Positions 26,792-35,738 of a stretch of 64,000 bases of DNA are shown here, piece by piece. Under the pieces are notes generated by a model that had not been told where the DNA came from, ran no database searches, and was given only the letters and a program-made list of their open reading frames with translations. Made by a program: the position numbers and the translations under genes. Source of the DNA: Burkholderia cenocepacia. Its GTDB lineage: Bacteria; Pseudomonadota; Gammaproteobacteria; Burkholderiales; Burkholderiaceae. Every line of letters starts with the position of its first letter. The stretch's first letter is position 1. Where the stretch lies: assembly GCF_014211915.1 (NCBI RefSeq), contig NZ_CP060039.1:2728001-2792000 (forward strand), read 5' to 3'.

Positions 26792-27066
26792 TCGCGCCGA
26801 CCGAAATCGCACTCGATCACCCGGCACGTGCACTGACGCTGCGCTGGCCCGATGGCGCGACGCAACGTATCGACTATGTGCAATTGCGCGGCAGTTGTCC
26901 GTGCGCGGAATGCCGAAAGATCCGGCTCGACGGCGGCCAGGTCGACGCGCGGCCCGGCCTGACGCTCGACGGCGTCGAGGCGCTCGGCTACGGCGTGCGC
27001 CTTCTGTTCGGCGACGGCCACGCACGCGGCATTTATCCGTGGCCGTACCTGGCGGACCTCGCGTAG
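26788..27066 (+). CDS. DUF971 (gamma-butyrobetaine hydroxylase N-terminal-like) protein
   Basis: 92-residue protein. It has the DUF971 pattern: IALDHPARALTLRWPDGATQRIDYVQLRGSCPCAECR, then EALGYGVRLLFGDGHARGIYPWPYLADLA. Cys37, Cys39 and Cys42 form the CPCxxC cluster, with His/Asp nearby, and look like a zinc- or Fe-S-binding site. DUF971 domains occur alone near Fe-S assembly genes and fused to gamma-butyrobetaine hydroxylase. It is last in the operon and coupled to the HEAT gene (ATGA). It may help metal-centre assembly, which is a guess. Confidence 0.88.
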   Translation: MIAPTEIALDHPARALTLRWPDGATQRIDYVQLRGSCPCAECRKIRLDGGQVDARPGLTLDGVEALGYGVRLLFGDGHARGIYPWPYLADLA

Positions 27067-27172
27067 CGATGATGACGCGGCTTTCGCGCTCGCGCGGGCC
27101 GGATGGCAGACGTGCGAAAACGCTGCGATACTGACGCCCACGATCATCGCCACCTACCGTGGGAGCCGCACC

Positions 27173-28057
27173 ATGCAAACCGCAGTCGGATTCATCGGTC
27201 TCGGCGTGATGGGCACGCCGATGGCGCTCAATCTCGCGCGGGCCGGCACGCCGCTCGTCGCGTGGAGCCGTTCGCACGGCAGCGACGACGCGCTGCGCGA
27301 CGCCGGCGCACGCGTGGCCGAAAACGTCGACGACGTGTTCGCGTCCTGCCGCACCGTGATCCTGATGCTCGCGAACGACGCGGCAATCGATGCCGTCCTC
27401 GCGCGCGGCACGCCCGGTTTTGCCGCCCGGGTCGGCGGACACACGATCGTCAACATGGGCACGAATGCGCCCGAATACTCTCGCGCACTCGCCGACGAAA
27501 TCGCCGCCGCATCGGGCCGCTACGTCGAGGCGCCCGTGTCGGGCTCGCGCAAGCCGGCCGAAGCCGGTCAACTCGTCGTGATGCTGGCCGGCGCGCCGGA
27601 GGACGTCGACGCCGTACGCGCGCTGGTGAAGCCGCTGTGCCGCGACAGCTTCGTATGCGGCGACGTGCCGTCGGCGCTGACGATGAAGCTCGCCGTCAAC
27701 CTGTTCCTGATCACGATGGTCACCGGTCTCACCGAAGCCACGCACTTCGCGCAACGCCACGGTATCGACCTTGCACGCTTCGCCGACGTGCTGAATGCCG
27801 GCCCGATGGCCAGCGACGTGTCGCGCGTGAAGCTCGGCAAGCTCGTCGCGGAAGATTTCTCGGTGCAGGCCGCGATCACCGACGTGCTGAAGAATGCGCG
27901 CCTCGTCGCCGAATCGGCACGCAGCATCGGCATCGCGTCGCCGCTGCTCGACATCTGCCATGCGCTTTACGGCGAAACCGAGCAGGCCGGACATGGCGAG
28001 GACGACATGGTCGCTGTGATCCGCGCGATCGAACGGCGTACCGGGGACGCGCGATGA
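27173..28057 (+). CDS. NAD(P)-dependent oxidoreductase, 3-hydroxyisobutyrate dehydrogenase family
   Basis: 294-residue beta-hydroxyacid dehydrogenase. The Rossmann motif is GFIGLGVMGTPMALNLARAG, the substrate site YVEAPVSGSRKPAEAGQLVVMLAG, and the catalytic Lys context ALTMKLAVNLFLITMVTGLTEA. It is a distinct paralogue of the gene at 2243-3136. It follows the AprA-like operon by 106 bp on the same strand and could be co-expressed with it. The sequence resembles the GLYR1/succinic-semialdehyde reductase branch; the substrate is not certain. Confidence 0.9.
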   Translation: MQTAVGFIGLGVMGTPMALNLARAGTPLVAWSRSHGSDDALRDAGARVAENVDDVFASCRTVILMLANDAAIDAVLARGTPGFAARVGGHTIVNMGTNAPEYSRALADEIAAASGRYVEAPVSGSRKPAEAGQLVVMLAGAPEDVDAVRALVKPLCRDSFVCGDVPSALTMKLAVNLFLITMVTGLTEATHFAQRHGIDLARFADVLNAGPMASDVSRVKLGKLVAEDFSVQAAITDVLKNARLVAESARSIGIASPLLDICHALYGETEQAGHGEDDMVAVIRAIERRTGDAR

Positions 28058-28109
28058 GCCGCGTGCACGTAGTACCCGCGTTCGTTCGAACCGACAGGTA
28101 GGCGCGACC

Positions 28110-28598
28110 ATGTCCGCAACCGGCATGTCCGCAACCGGCAACGCTACACCCTTGCGCCCCGTTCCCGCCGTGATCGGCATCGTGCTGCGCGAACGCGACG
28201 TGCTGCTCGTGCGCCGCGCGAATCCACCCGATGCAGGCTGCTGGGGCTTCCCCGGCGGCAAGATCGAGCCGGGCGAGCCGCTCGCGGATGCGGTCGTGCG
28301 CGAAATCGCGGAAGAAACGACGGTCGACGTGGAAGCGCTCGACGCCTTTACCGCGCTGGACGCGTTCGATTACGATGCGCACGGCGCCGTGCGCCAGCAT
28401 TTCGTCATGGTCGCCGTGCTGTGCAGATGGCTGCGCGGCACGCCGGCCGCCGGCGACGATGCGCTCGACGCGCGCTGGTTCGACATCGACGAACTCGACC
28501 GCGACGATTTGCCGATGAGCGCCGGCGTGCGCGACGTCGCGCGGCGAGCGATCGAGCGAGCGGCGGTGCCAGGCAACGCGCGATCGCCATCCGGCTGA
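28110..28598 (+). CDS. Nudix hydrolase
   Basis: 162-residue pyrophosphohydrolase. The Nudix box Gly50-x5-Glu56-x7-Arg64-Glu65-Ile-x-Glu68-Glu69 (GGKIEPGEPLADAVVREIAEE) is intact, preceded by CWGFPG, with a following aromatic strand FDYDAHGAVRQHFVMVAVLC. The pattern resembles ADP-ribose pyrophosphatase/NUDT family members. The first ten residues come from an exact 15-nt duplication (ATGTCCGCAACCGGC twice, 28110-28139), so either ATG may be used. Substrate unknown. Confidence 0.88.
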   Translation: MSATGMSATGNATPLRPVPAVIGIVLRERDVLLVRRANPPDAGCWGFPGGKIEPGEPLADAVVREIAEETTVDVEALDAFTALDAFDYDAHGAVRQHFVMVAVLCRWLRGTPAAGDDALDARWFDIDELDRDDLPMSAGVRDVARRAIERAAVPGNARSPSG

Positions 28599-28689
28599 CA
28601 CACCGCTGTCGCTTGCGCATCACCGCGACGCGTTCGCTCCGTCACGACGCCCGCTACCCGCCGAGCGCGGGATCACCACCCGTCAAACC

Positions 28690-29139
28690 ATGATCAGAAT
28701 CCGACAATCCACCGAGGCCGACGGCACATACGTGCTGGACATCTGGCGCAACGCCGTCGATGCCACGCATCACTTCCTGAGCGACGACGACCGTCGCGCG
28801 ATCGAATCCGAAGTCGTCGCATTTCTGCCGGGCGCGCCGCTCGATCTAGCCGTCGACGAGACCGATCGTCCGATCGGCTTCATGCTGCTCGACGGCGGCC
28901 ACATGGAAGCGCTGTTCGTCGATCCCGCCCACCATGGTGCGGGTGTCGGGCGGCGGCTGGTCGAGGAAGCGCTCAAGCGCCATCCCAACTTGTCGACCGA
29001 CGTCAACGAACAGAACGAGGCGGCTGCGGGATTTTATGAACGGCTCGGATTCGAGCGCTGCGGGAGATCGGCACTGGATGGACAAGGTCGGCCTTATCCG
29101 CTGATTCACCTTCGTTATCGCGGTGGCGATCGGGACTGA
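28690..29139 (+). CDS. GNAT family N-acetyltransferase
   Basis: 149-residue acetyl-CoA-dependent transferase. It begins MIRIRQSTEADGTYVLDIWRNAVDATHHFLSDDD. The acetyl-CoA pyrophosphate loop is visible as ALFVDPAHHGAGVGRRLVEEAL (H-x-G-x-G-x-G-R). The motif ends with NEQNEAAAGFYERLGFERCGRS. The layout resembles YjaB-type acetyltransferases. Acceptor unknown. It stands after the Nudix gene with a 91-bp gap. Confidence 0.9.
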   Translation: MIRIRQSTEADGTYVLDIWRNAVDATHHFLSDDDRRAIESEVVAFLPGAPLDLAVDETDRPIGFMLLDGGHMEALFVDPAHHGAGVGRRLVEEALKRHPNLSTDVNEQNEAAAGFYERLGFERCGRSALDGQGRPYPLIHLRYRGGDRD

Positions 29140-29220
29140 GCCGGCGCCCCGACGAGAACGGGACGCTGTACCGGCCCGGTCCGGATGCGCTGAAACGGCA
29201 CCGCCCTCACGGCATCGCGA

Positions 29221-29844
29221 TCATCCCGACGAGTTGCCGGTCGTCAACGGCCAGCGCCCCAACACGTCGTAGTGCGACTTGCCGAGCCAGCTATCGATCA
29301 GGACGAAGTCGAACACGGTCCAGGTAATCGGCTCGATCCGATACCCATCGGGCCTCTGTGCGCCATACAGCAGCGTCACGTGCGGGGTGAAACTCGAGGG
29401 GAAAACAGGCACGCTTACCCTTTTCAACGCGTCTCGCAACTGCCGCCGAAAATCGATCAAGTCTTCCAGACCGGCCTTCCCCGTCAGCACCAGCGGCTGA
29501 CGACCGGACCGCCTGTTGAAGCTGATGATCTTGTCGAACCTCACGGAGAAAGACGGCACTTCCATGCGATCCGCGACCGCGCGGGCCCGTGCAAGCGTAG
29601 CGCCCGGCACGTAAGCGAAGTCGCCTAGCGAGCCCAGCGTGATGTGCAGACGCTCGGTGCCCACCGGACTGTCCTTCTGCTGCTGCAAGCTTTTGGCGAT
29701 TCCGGCAATGCGCGCGGCCGTGGCCGTATCCGGCATCACGGCGAAAAAGAAGCGGTGCACGGGAACCGGCGGCGGCGCATCGAATCCGGGTAGCGTCAGT
29801 TGAGTCACGGCAGCATGTCCGACTGGCGTGGAGCGAAATTTCAT
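29221..29844 (-). CDS. 2H phosphoesterase, RNA 2',3'-cyclic phosphodiesterase (ThpR/LigT) family
   Basis: About 207 residues with the two HxT motifs of the 2H superfamily: His67-Ile-Thr69 (ERLHITLGSLGDF) and His155-Val-Thr157 (TPHVTLLYG). The family hydrolyses 2',3'-cyclic phosphates and shows weak 2'-5' RNA ligase activity. FFAVMPDTATAARIAGIAKSLQQQ is the typical start of the fold. I placed the start at MKFRSTPVG; an ATG twelve codons earlier (29880) is open too. No partner genes are evident. Confidence 0.88.
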   Translation of the reverse strand: MKFRSTPVGHAAVTQLTLPGFDAPPPVPVHRFFFAVMPDTATAARIAGIAKSLQQQKDSPVGTERLHITLGSLGDFAYVPGATLARARAVADRMEVPSFSVRFDKIISFNRRSGRQPLVLTGKAGLEDLIDFRRQLRDALKRVSVPVFPSSFTPHVTLLYGAQRPDGYRIEPITWTVFDFVLIDSWLGKSHYDVLGRWPLTTGNSSG

Positions 29845-29947
29845 TATCGTCAATCGGTAGCCTGCTCGCTCGCCGCTCACCGCTAGACGAATCCGCCGTT
29901 CACACGCCTGAAGATGCTACCCTCTCGGCCAAACTCGACACCCTCTG

Positions 29948-30586
29948 ATGACGCCCCCGAATTCAACCATGCAAACCGTCGCGGTACTGGACTTCGAAAC
30001 AACCGGCCTGTCGCCGAATCTGGGCGACCGTGCAACCGAAATTGCCGTCATCCTGCTGCGCGACGGGCAGGTCGTCGACCGTTTCCAGAGCTTGATGAAT
30101 GCCGGCCGACGCATCCCGTCCGATGTCGTTGCGCTCACCGGCATCACGAACGACATGATCGCGACGGCGCCGCCGGCGTCCGAAGTCATGAAGGAAGCGG
30201 CGGCGTTCGTCGGCAAACATGCGGTCGTCGCCCACAACGCCGGTTTCGACAAACGCTTCTGGCAGTCGGAACTCGGGATGCTCGGCATGTCGGCCGACCA
30301 TGCGTTTGCGTGCACGATGCTGGTGGCGAGACGGATCTACCCGGACGCCCGGAGTCACCGCCTGTCGAGCCTGGCCGAGATGCTGCGGCTGCCGCAAACG
30401 GGCCGTGCGCACCGCGCGATGGTCGATGCGGAGATGGCCGGCCATCTGTGGTGCCGGTTGCAGCAGGATATTTCGCGGACTTACGGGCTGGACCGGATCG
30501 ATCACGCGTTGATGTCGCGGGTTCAGGTGACGACCAAGGCGAAAGTGCCGATGTATTTGCGGTCGCTCGGGCGGGGGCATGCGTGA
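29948..30586 (+). CDS. DEDDh 3'-5' exonuclease, DnaQ-like
   Basis: 212-residue exonuclease domain protein with the full DEDDh set: Asp15 and Glu17 in VLDFETTGLSP, Asp101 in AHNAGFDKRFW, and His155/Asp160 in AHRAMVDAEMA. It is a stand-alone member related to the polymerase III epsilon proofreading subunit but without the C-terminal alpha-binding region, so it is probably a repair or turnover nuclease. A second ATG at codon 8 (MQTVAVLDF) is a possible start. Confidence 0.9.
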   Translation: MTPPNSTMQTVAVLDFETTGLSPNLGDRATEIAVILLRDGQVVDRFQSLMNAGRRIPSDVVALTGITNDMIATAPPASEVMKEAAAFVGKHAVVAHNAGFDKRFWQSELGMLGMSADHAFACTMLVARRIYPDARSHRLSSLAEMLRLPQTGRAHRAMVDAEMAGHLWCRLQQDISRTYGLDRIDHALMSRVQVTTKAKVPMYLRSLGRGHA

Positions 30587-30644
30587 CGCATCCCGTCCAG
30601 GGACGACAATACGGCGCTGCCTGACCAACCGCACGCGTTAACGC

Positions 30645-30670
30645 AAAACGGCCTGGCAATTGCCAGGCCG
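30645..30670. terminator. Bidirectional terminator between the exonuclease gene and guaA
   Basis: A 22-bp perfect palindrome at 30649-30670, centred on AATT (arms CGGCCTGGCAA and its complement). It is followed by TTTT on the minus strand (A4 at 30645-30648) and a weaker CTTCTT on the plus strand. It lies 124 bp after the guaA stop. Confidence 0.7.
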
Positions 30671-30793
30671 CTTCTTGTCCCGCGTGAGCCGGGGCAGCAC
30701 GCCACCGAACCGGCAATCCGCTTGCGAACTATCGCGACATCGACCGATGCGCGACGACACGAGCGGAATCGAACGCCGATTCAGCCGGCATAC

Positions 30794-32413
30794 TCACTCC
30801 CACTCGATCGTCGCCGGCGGCTTCCCCGAGATGTCGTACACGACCCGATTGATCCCGCGCACTTCGTTGATGATGCGATTCGACGCGCGACCGAGCAGCG
30901 CATACGGCAGATGCGCCCAATGCGCGGTCATGAAGTCGGTCGTCTGCACCGCGCGCAGCGACGTCACGTAGTCGTATGTCCGCCCATCGCCCATCACGCC
31001 GACCGACTTGACCGGCAGAAACACCGCGAACGCCTGGCTCGTCAGGTCGTACCAGCTCTTGCCGACATCGGCCTCGCCGCACAGGCCGGCAGCCGCATCC
31101 TGCGCGGTCGCGGTCGTGTTGCGCAGTTCCTCGATGAAGATCGCGTCCGCGCGGCGCAGCAGCTCCGCGTATTCGCGCTTCACTTCGCCGAGAATCCGCA
31201 CGCCGAGGCCCGGGCCCGGGAACGGATGGCGGTACACCATCTCCGGCGGCAGACCGAGCGCGACACCCAGCTCGCGCACTTCGTCCTTGAACAGGTCGCG
31301 CAGCGGCTCGAGCAGCTTCAGGCCGAGCGTTTCCGGCAGGCCACCGACGTTGTGGTGGCTCTTGATCGTCGTCGCCTTCTTCGTCTTCGTGCCGCCCGAT
31401 TCGACCACGTCCGGGTAGATCGTGCCCTGCGCGAGCCACTTCGCCTTCGACAGCTTCTTCGCCTCGGCCTGGAACACCTCGACGAACTCGCGGCCGATGA
31501 TCTTGCGCTTCGCTTCCGGATCGGTCACGCCGGCCAGATGGCCGAGGAACTGGTCGGACGCATCCACGTGCACGACCTTCGCATGCAGGCGGCCCTCGAA
31601 CATGTCGAGCACCATCTTGCCTTCGTTCAGGCGCAGCAAGCCGTGGTCGACGAACACGCAGGTCAGCTGATCGCCGATCGCGCGATGGATCAGCGCGGCC
31701 GCAACGCTCGAATCGACGCCGCCCGACAGGCCGAGAATCACTTCCTCGTCACCGACCTGCTCGCGGATCTTCGCGACGGCTTCCTCGATGTGGTTCTTCA
31801 TGATCCAGTCGGGCTTCGCACCGGCGATCTGCAGCACGAAGCGCTCGATGATCTGGCGGCCCTTCACCGTGTGCGTGACTTCCGGGTGGAACTGCACCGC
31901 GTAGTAGCCGCGCGCCTCGTCGGCCATGCCGGCGATCGGGCAGCTCGGCGTCGACGCCATCAACGCGAAGCCCGGCGGCAACTCGGCCACCTTGTCGCCG
32001 TGGCTCATCCAGACCTTCAGCATCCCGTGGCCTTCGGCCGTCGTGAAATCCTCGATGCCGTCGAGCAGGCGCGTATGGCCGTGCGCACGCATTTCCGCGT
32101 AGCCGAATTCGCGATGGTCGCTCCACTCGACCTTGCCGCCGAGTTGCACGGCCATCGTCTGCATGCCGTAGCAGATGCCGAGCACCGGCACGCCGATATC
32201 CCACACGGCCTGCGGCGCGCGCAGTTGGTGGTCTTCGTACGTGCTCGCGTGGCTGCCCGACAGGATCACCGCCTTCGGCGCGAACTCGCGGACGAAGTCG
32301 TCGGACACATCGTTCGGATGGATTTCGCAGTAGACGTGCGCTTCACGCACGCGCCGTGCAATCAGTTGGGTGACTTGCGAACCGAAGTCGAGAATCAGGA
32401 TTTTGTCGTGCAT
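30794..32413 (-). CDS. guaA: GMP synthase (glutamine-hydrolysing)
   Basis: Converts XMP to GMP with glutamine and ATP. The 539 residues comprise an N-terminal class I glutamine amidotransferase (catalytic Cys81 in GICYGMQ, His176 and Glu178 in QFHPEV). This is followed by the PP-loop ATP pyrophosphatase (SGGVDSS at 230-236) and the C-terminal dimerisation domain ending in the family-typical [14 protein letters not shown]. It is downstream of guaB, separated by a small membrane-protein gene. Confidence 0.98.
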   Translation of the reverse strand: MHDKILILDFGSQVTQLIARRVREAHVYCEIHPNDVSDDFVREFAPKAVILSGSHASTYEDHQLRAPQAVWDIGVPVLGICYGMQTMAVQLGGKVEWSDHREFGYAEMRAHGHTRLLDGIEDFTTAEGHGMLKVWMSHGDKVAELPPGFALMASTPSCPIAGMADEARGYYAVQFHPEVTHTVKGRQIIERFVLQIAGAKPDWIMKNHIEEAVAKIREQVGDEEVILGLSGGVDSSVAAALIHRAIGDQLTCVFVDHGLLRLNEGKMVLDMFEGRLHAKVVHVDASDQFLGHLAGVTDPEAKRKIIGREFVEVFQAEAKKLSKAKWLAQGTIYPDVVESGGTKTKKATTIKSHHNVGGLPETLGLKLLEPLRDLFKDEVRELGVALGLPPEMVYRHPFPGPGLGVRILGEVKREYAELLRRADAIFIEELRNTTATAQDAAAGLCGEADVGKSWYDLTSQAFAVFLPVKSVGVMGDGRTYDYVTSLRAVQTTDFMTAHWAHLPYALLGRASNRIINEVRGINRVVYDISGKPPATIEWE

Positions 32414-32520
32414 GGCTGCGGACGGGATGAAGAGAATAAGAAAAGCAGCGCACGAAGCGCTGCGTCAAAAGCATGGACAGCGGCGTCGGGCGGCAGGCGG
32501 CTCGCGCGACGCATCGCCGG

Positions 32521-33129
32521 TCAATCCTGCGACGGCGGGCGCGCGTCGAATGCGACGCTGCCTGACGCGCGATCGGATGCGGCCGATGGACTAGCGGCGC
32601 CCGGCGCCAAAGGCGCCACCGGGCGGCTGACGACCGGCTCGACCCGCGGCGGCTGCGTGGAGGCCGGCGCCGGTTCGACCGGACGCCTCGCGTCCCGGCC
32701 CTCGAGCGCCTGCGCCCTGTCGGCCCTTTCGCGCCGACGCACGGCCGATGCGAGCCGCACGCCGCCGAGACCGAGCACGATCAGCGCGACCCCGGCCACC
32801 GCCGACAGCACCCGGCCGGCGGCCGCCAGCGCGGGACCGCTGCCGGTGCCGATCGACCACACGACCGTCAGCACGCCGGTCAGCCAGTTCACATGGCCGA
32901 CCGCCCGTGCGACGGGCGCCGTGAGGTCGCCGTTGAACGCCGCATGAAACGCGAGCCACGCGAGCCCGAGCAGCGCGATGCCGAACGCCTGACCGAGCAT
33001 CGCCGGCTGGATGTTCGCCAGTTGCAGCGCGTCGAACAGCGCCTGCCAGGGCGTCAGCACGAACAGCACGCCGAACGCCAGCAGCAGCACGGCATCGACG
33101 ATCAGCACGGCTCGCAGCAGCGGTTTCAT
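32521..33129 (-). CDS. Small predicted membrane protein between guaB and guaA
   Basis: 202 residues. Four hydrophobic segments are visible in the first ~125 residues (AVLIVDAVLLLAFGVLFVL; GQAFGIALLGLAWLAFHAA; NWLTGVLTVVWSIGTG; VAGVALIVLGLGGVRLA). A cytoplasmic-looking Pro/Ala/Arg-rich low-complexity tail follows. I do not recognise a named family. It begins 6 bp after the guaB stop, so it is surely co-transcribed, yet nothing suggests a role in GMP synthesis. Confidence 0.75.
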   Translation of the reverse strand: MKPLLRAVLIVDAVLLLAFGVLFVLTPWQALFDALQLANIQPAMLGQAFGIALLGLAWLAFHAAFNGDLTAPVARAVGHVNWLTGVLTVVWSIGTGSGPALAAAGRVLSAVAGVALIVLGLGGVRLASAVRRRERADRAQALEGRDARRPVEPAPASTQPPRVEPVVSRPVAPLAPGAASPSAASDRASGSVAFDARPPSQD

Positions 33130-33135
33130 CGGCGA

Positions 33136-34596
33136 TCAGTCCACGTGGTAGTTCGGCGCTTCCTTCGTGATCTGCACGTCGTGCACGTGCGACTCGCGCA
33201 TGCCCGCCGCGGTGATCTGGACGAATTCGGCCTTCTCGTGCAGCTCGTCGATCGTCTTGCAACCGCAGTAGCCCATGCTCGCGCGCACGCCGCCGACCAG
33301 CTGGAACAGGATCGCGTTGACCGAACCCTTGTAAGCGACACGGCCTTCGATACCTTCCGGCACGAGCTTGTCGATGTTCGCCGAGTTGTCCTGGAAGTAG
33401 CGGTCAGCCGCGCCGTCCTTCATCGCGCCGACCGAGCCCATGCCGCGGTACGACTTGTACTGGCGGCCCTGGTACAGGAACACGTCGCCCGGCGCCTCTT
33501 CGGTGCCCGCGAACATGCTCCCCATCATCACCGCGTTCGCGCCGGCCGCGAGGGCCTTCGACACGTCGCCCGAGAAGCGCACGCCGCCGTCCGCGATGCA
33601 CGGCACGCCGGTGCCCTTCAGCGCTTCCGACACGTTCGCGATCGCGCTGATCTGCGGCACGCCGACACCCGCGACGATCCGCGTCGTGCAGATCGAACCC
33701 GGGCCGATACCGACCTTGACCGCGTCCGCGCCGTATTCGATCAGCGCCTTCGCGGCGGCGGCCGTCGCGATGTTGCCGCCGATCACCTCGACGTGCGGGA
33801 AGTTCTGCTTGACCCAGCGCACGCGCTCGAGCACGCCCTTGCTGTGACCGTGCGCGGTATCGACGACGATCACGTCGACGCCGGCCTGCACCAGCAGCTC
33901 GACACGCTCTTCGTTGTCCGGACCGACGCCGACCGCCGCGCCTGCGCGCAGCTTGCCGTGTTCGTCCTTGCACGCGTCCGGGTGCTCGGTCTGCTTCGTG
34001 ATGTCCTTGACGGTCATCAGGCCGCGCAGTTCGAACGCGTCGTTGACGACCAGCACGCGCTCGAGGCGGTGGCTGTGCATCAGCGCCTTCGCTTCGGCGA
34101 GCGGCGTGCCTTCCTTGACCGTGACGAGGCGCTCGCGCGGCGTCATGATCGACTTGACCGGCTCGTCGAGGCGCGTTTCGAAACGCAGGTCGCGGTTCGT
34201 GACGATGCCGACGAGCTGCGGGCCTTCGACGACCGGGAAACCCGAGATGCCATGCTGGCGCGACAGCGCGATCACGTCGCGCACCTTCATTTGCGGGGGC
34301 ACCGTGATCGGGTCGCGGACGACGCCCGACTCGAAACGCTTGACCTTCGCGACTTCGCGGGCCTGTTCGGCCGGCGTGAGGTTCTTGTGGACGATACCGA
34401 CGCCACCCTGCTGGGCCATCGCGATCGCGAGGCGACCTTCGGTGACCGTGTCCATCGCGGCGGACACGAGCGGCATGTTCAAGGAGATGTTGCGGGTCAG
34501 CTTGGTCTTGAGGCTGGTGTCGCGCGGGAGAACGTCGGAGAAGGCGGGAACGAGGAGCACGTCATCGAAAGTGAGTGCTTTTTGGATCAGACGCAT
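33136..34596 (-). CDS. guaB: Inosine-5'-monophosphate dehydrogenase
   Basis: NAD-dependent oxidation of IMP to XMP, the first committed step to GMP. The 486 residues are the normal length. The catalytic loop is GPGSICTTR with Cys303, and two CBS domains are inserted at about residues 92-205 ([44 protein letters not shown]). It also has the active-site flap region ([12 protein letters not shown]) and the [15 protein letters not shown] substrate strand. It heads the guaB-orf-guaA unit. Confidence 0.98.
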   Translation of the reverse strand: MRLIQKALTFDDVLLVPAFSDVLPRDTSLKTKLTRNISLNMPLVSAAMDTVTEGRLAIAMAQQGGVGIVHKNLTPAEQAREVAKVKRFESGVVRDPITVPPQMKVRDVIALSRQHGISGFPVVEGPQLVGIVTNRDLRFETRLDEPVKSIMTPRERLVTVKEGTPLAEAKALMHSHRLERVLVVNDAFELRGLMTVKDITKQTEHPDACKDEHGKLRAGAAVGVGPDNEERVELLVQAGVDVIVVDTAHGHSKGVLERVRWVKQNFPHVEVIGGNIATAAAAKALIEYGADAVKVGIGPGSICTTRIVAGVGVPQISAIANVSEALKGTGVPCIADGGVRFSGDVSKALAAGANAVMMGSMFAGTEEAPGDVFLYQGRQYKSYRGMGSVGAMKDGAADRYFQDNSANIDKLVPEGIEGRVAYKGSVNAILFQLVGGVRASMGYCGCKTIDELHEKAEFVQITAAGMRESHVHDVQITKEAPNYHVD

Positions 34597-34622
34597 GGCA
34601 AATCCTATGGGCGCAAAAGCGA

Positions 34623-34652
34623 ATTATACGCGAAGCGCCGTGAATTTTCACA
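34623..34652 (-). promoter_or_regulatory. Promoter candidate of guaB
   Basis: A perfect -10 TATAAT (34628-34623 on the minus strand) 27 bp before the guaB ATG, with a weak TGTGAA-type -35 about 18 nt upstream. The interval 34597-34876 shows no gene I can support; a short open frame on the minus strand (34648-34896) has no recognisable similarity. Confidence 0.5.
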
Positions 34653-34876
34653 ACACGAACAACGGCTTAGCCGGTTTCGGCCGTTCGGGGGCCGAATCGT
34701 TCGGATCGCCGTTCGGTTCGTTTTCGATCGTCTTTCGTTTCACCGCCGCATCGAGCCATTCGCGCAACCGGCGGCCGGGCGGCATGTGCCCGTGTCGCGG
34801 CGGGGCCACACGGCCGCGACGGCGGCGGCCGCGCGCACGGCCCGGCGACCCGCCGAAGCGGCTTGCCAGCCCTGCC

Positions 34877-35710
34877 TCACGCCAGCCCGGCCGCACGGGC
34901 GATCATCGCCATGCCGCCCGCCACCACCCCGCAACCGACGGTCCGCGCGACGCGCCCGCCGGCCGGCACAACGCGTTCGGCGGCGATCGCGACCGTCACG
35001 GCGGCCATCACACGCAGATCCATCATGCCGGCCGCCAATGCGACCACCATCAGGTTCCCGCAACACGCGCAGCACCGGATCGCGGCGCGCATGCCGTACC
35101 GCCATGCCGTGACGGCCGCCGCCCGTGGCCGATGCACATCGTGCGCCTCCGCATGCCGGCAGCACGCGAGCCGGCGCGCCTTCCACCCGGAGAATTGCAA
35201 TGCGCCCGCGGCCAGCACGACGGCGCCGGACACGAACGGCATCGCCCGGGCGAGCGCCGGCAGACGGCCGGCGGCCGTCGTCATTACGGCGCCGGCCGGA
35301 AACACGAGCGCGCCGAGCGCCATCCAGACCGAGAAATATCCCGCCCCCGCGACGACGACGAGCCAGGCCGACCGCGCTGCCGCCTGCGGGCCGATGCGCC
35401 GCCGGTAATGCCAGAGCTGCGGCGCGAGCACGGGCAGCATCATCGTCACCGTCATCGCGCCCCACATTCCGGCGAACGTCGCGAATGCGCGCCCGCCGCC
35501 TCGCCCGCACGGCCGCAGCCAGGCGGCCGAGGCCATCCAGCCGCCGGGCATCGGTTCGCCACCCATCGCGGCCATCGACGCATGCTGCGCCAGCGTCGCC
35601 ACCACGGCGACCGCAAACACGGCCGCGACCGCCACGCCGAATGCCCGCGGATCGAGGGCCGTCTCGCCGGTTATCGGCCCGGCTTTCGGCCCGGTCGTCG
35701 TTCGTGTCAT
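34877..35710 (-). CDS. DUF2182 integral membrane protein
   Basis: 277 residues with about seven hydrophobic segments. The DUF2182 signature MWGAMTVTMMLPVLAPQLWHYRRR is present, followed by the YFSVWMALGALVFPAG segment and cysteine/histidine groups (RRLACCRHAEAHD and AIRCCACCGNLMVVALAAGMMDLRVM) that suggest metal binding. Many DUF2182 genes pair with a DUF1326 gene; none is adjacent here. It is 28 bp from DUF899 on the same strand and probably co-transcribed with it. Function unknown. Confidence 0.85.
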   Translation of the reverse strand: MTRTTTGPKAGPITGETALDPRAFGVAVAAVFAVAVVATLAQHASMAAMGGEPMPGGWMASAAWLRPCGRGGGRAFATFAGMWGAMTVTMMLPVLAPQLWHYRRRIGPQAAARSAWLVVVAGAGYFSVWMALGALVFPAGAVMTTAAGRLPALARAMPFVSGAVVLAAGALQFSGWKARRLACCRHAEAHDVHRPRAAAVTAWRYGMRAAIRCCACCGNLMVVALAAGMMDLRVMAAVTVAIAAERVVPAGGRVARTVGCGVVAGGMAMIARAAGLA

Positions 35711-35738
35711 CGCGTGCTCCCACCCGTGGCCACCGCGC

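Noticed and set aside
34648..34896. 82-codon minus-strand frame between DUF2182 and guaB
   Set aside because: No similarity recognised, no convincing ribosome site, and its end overlaps the guaB promoter region; left unannotated.
32893..35112. 739-codon plus-strand frame spanning guaB
   Set aside because: Asp/Arg/His-rich shadow of guaB continuing into intergenic DNA; no family similarity.
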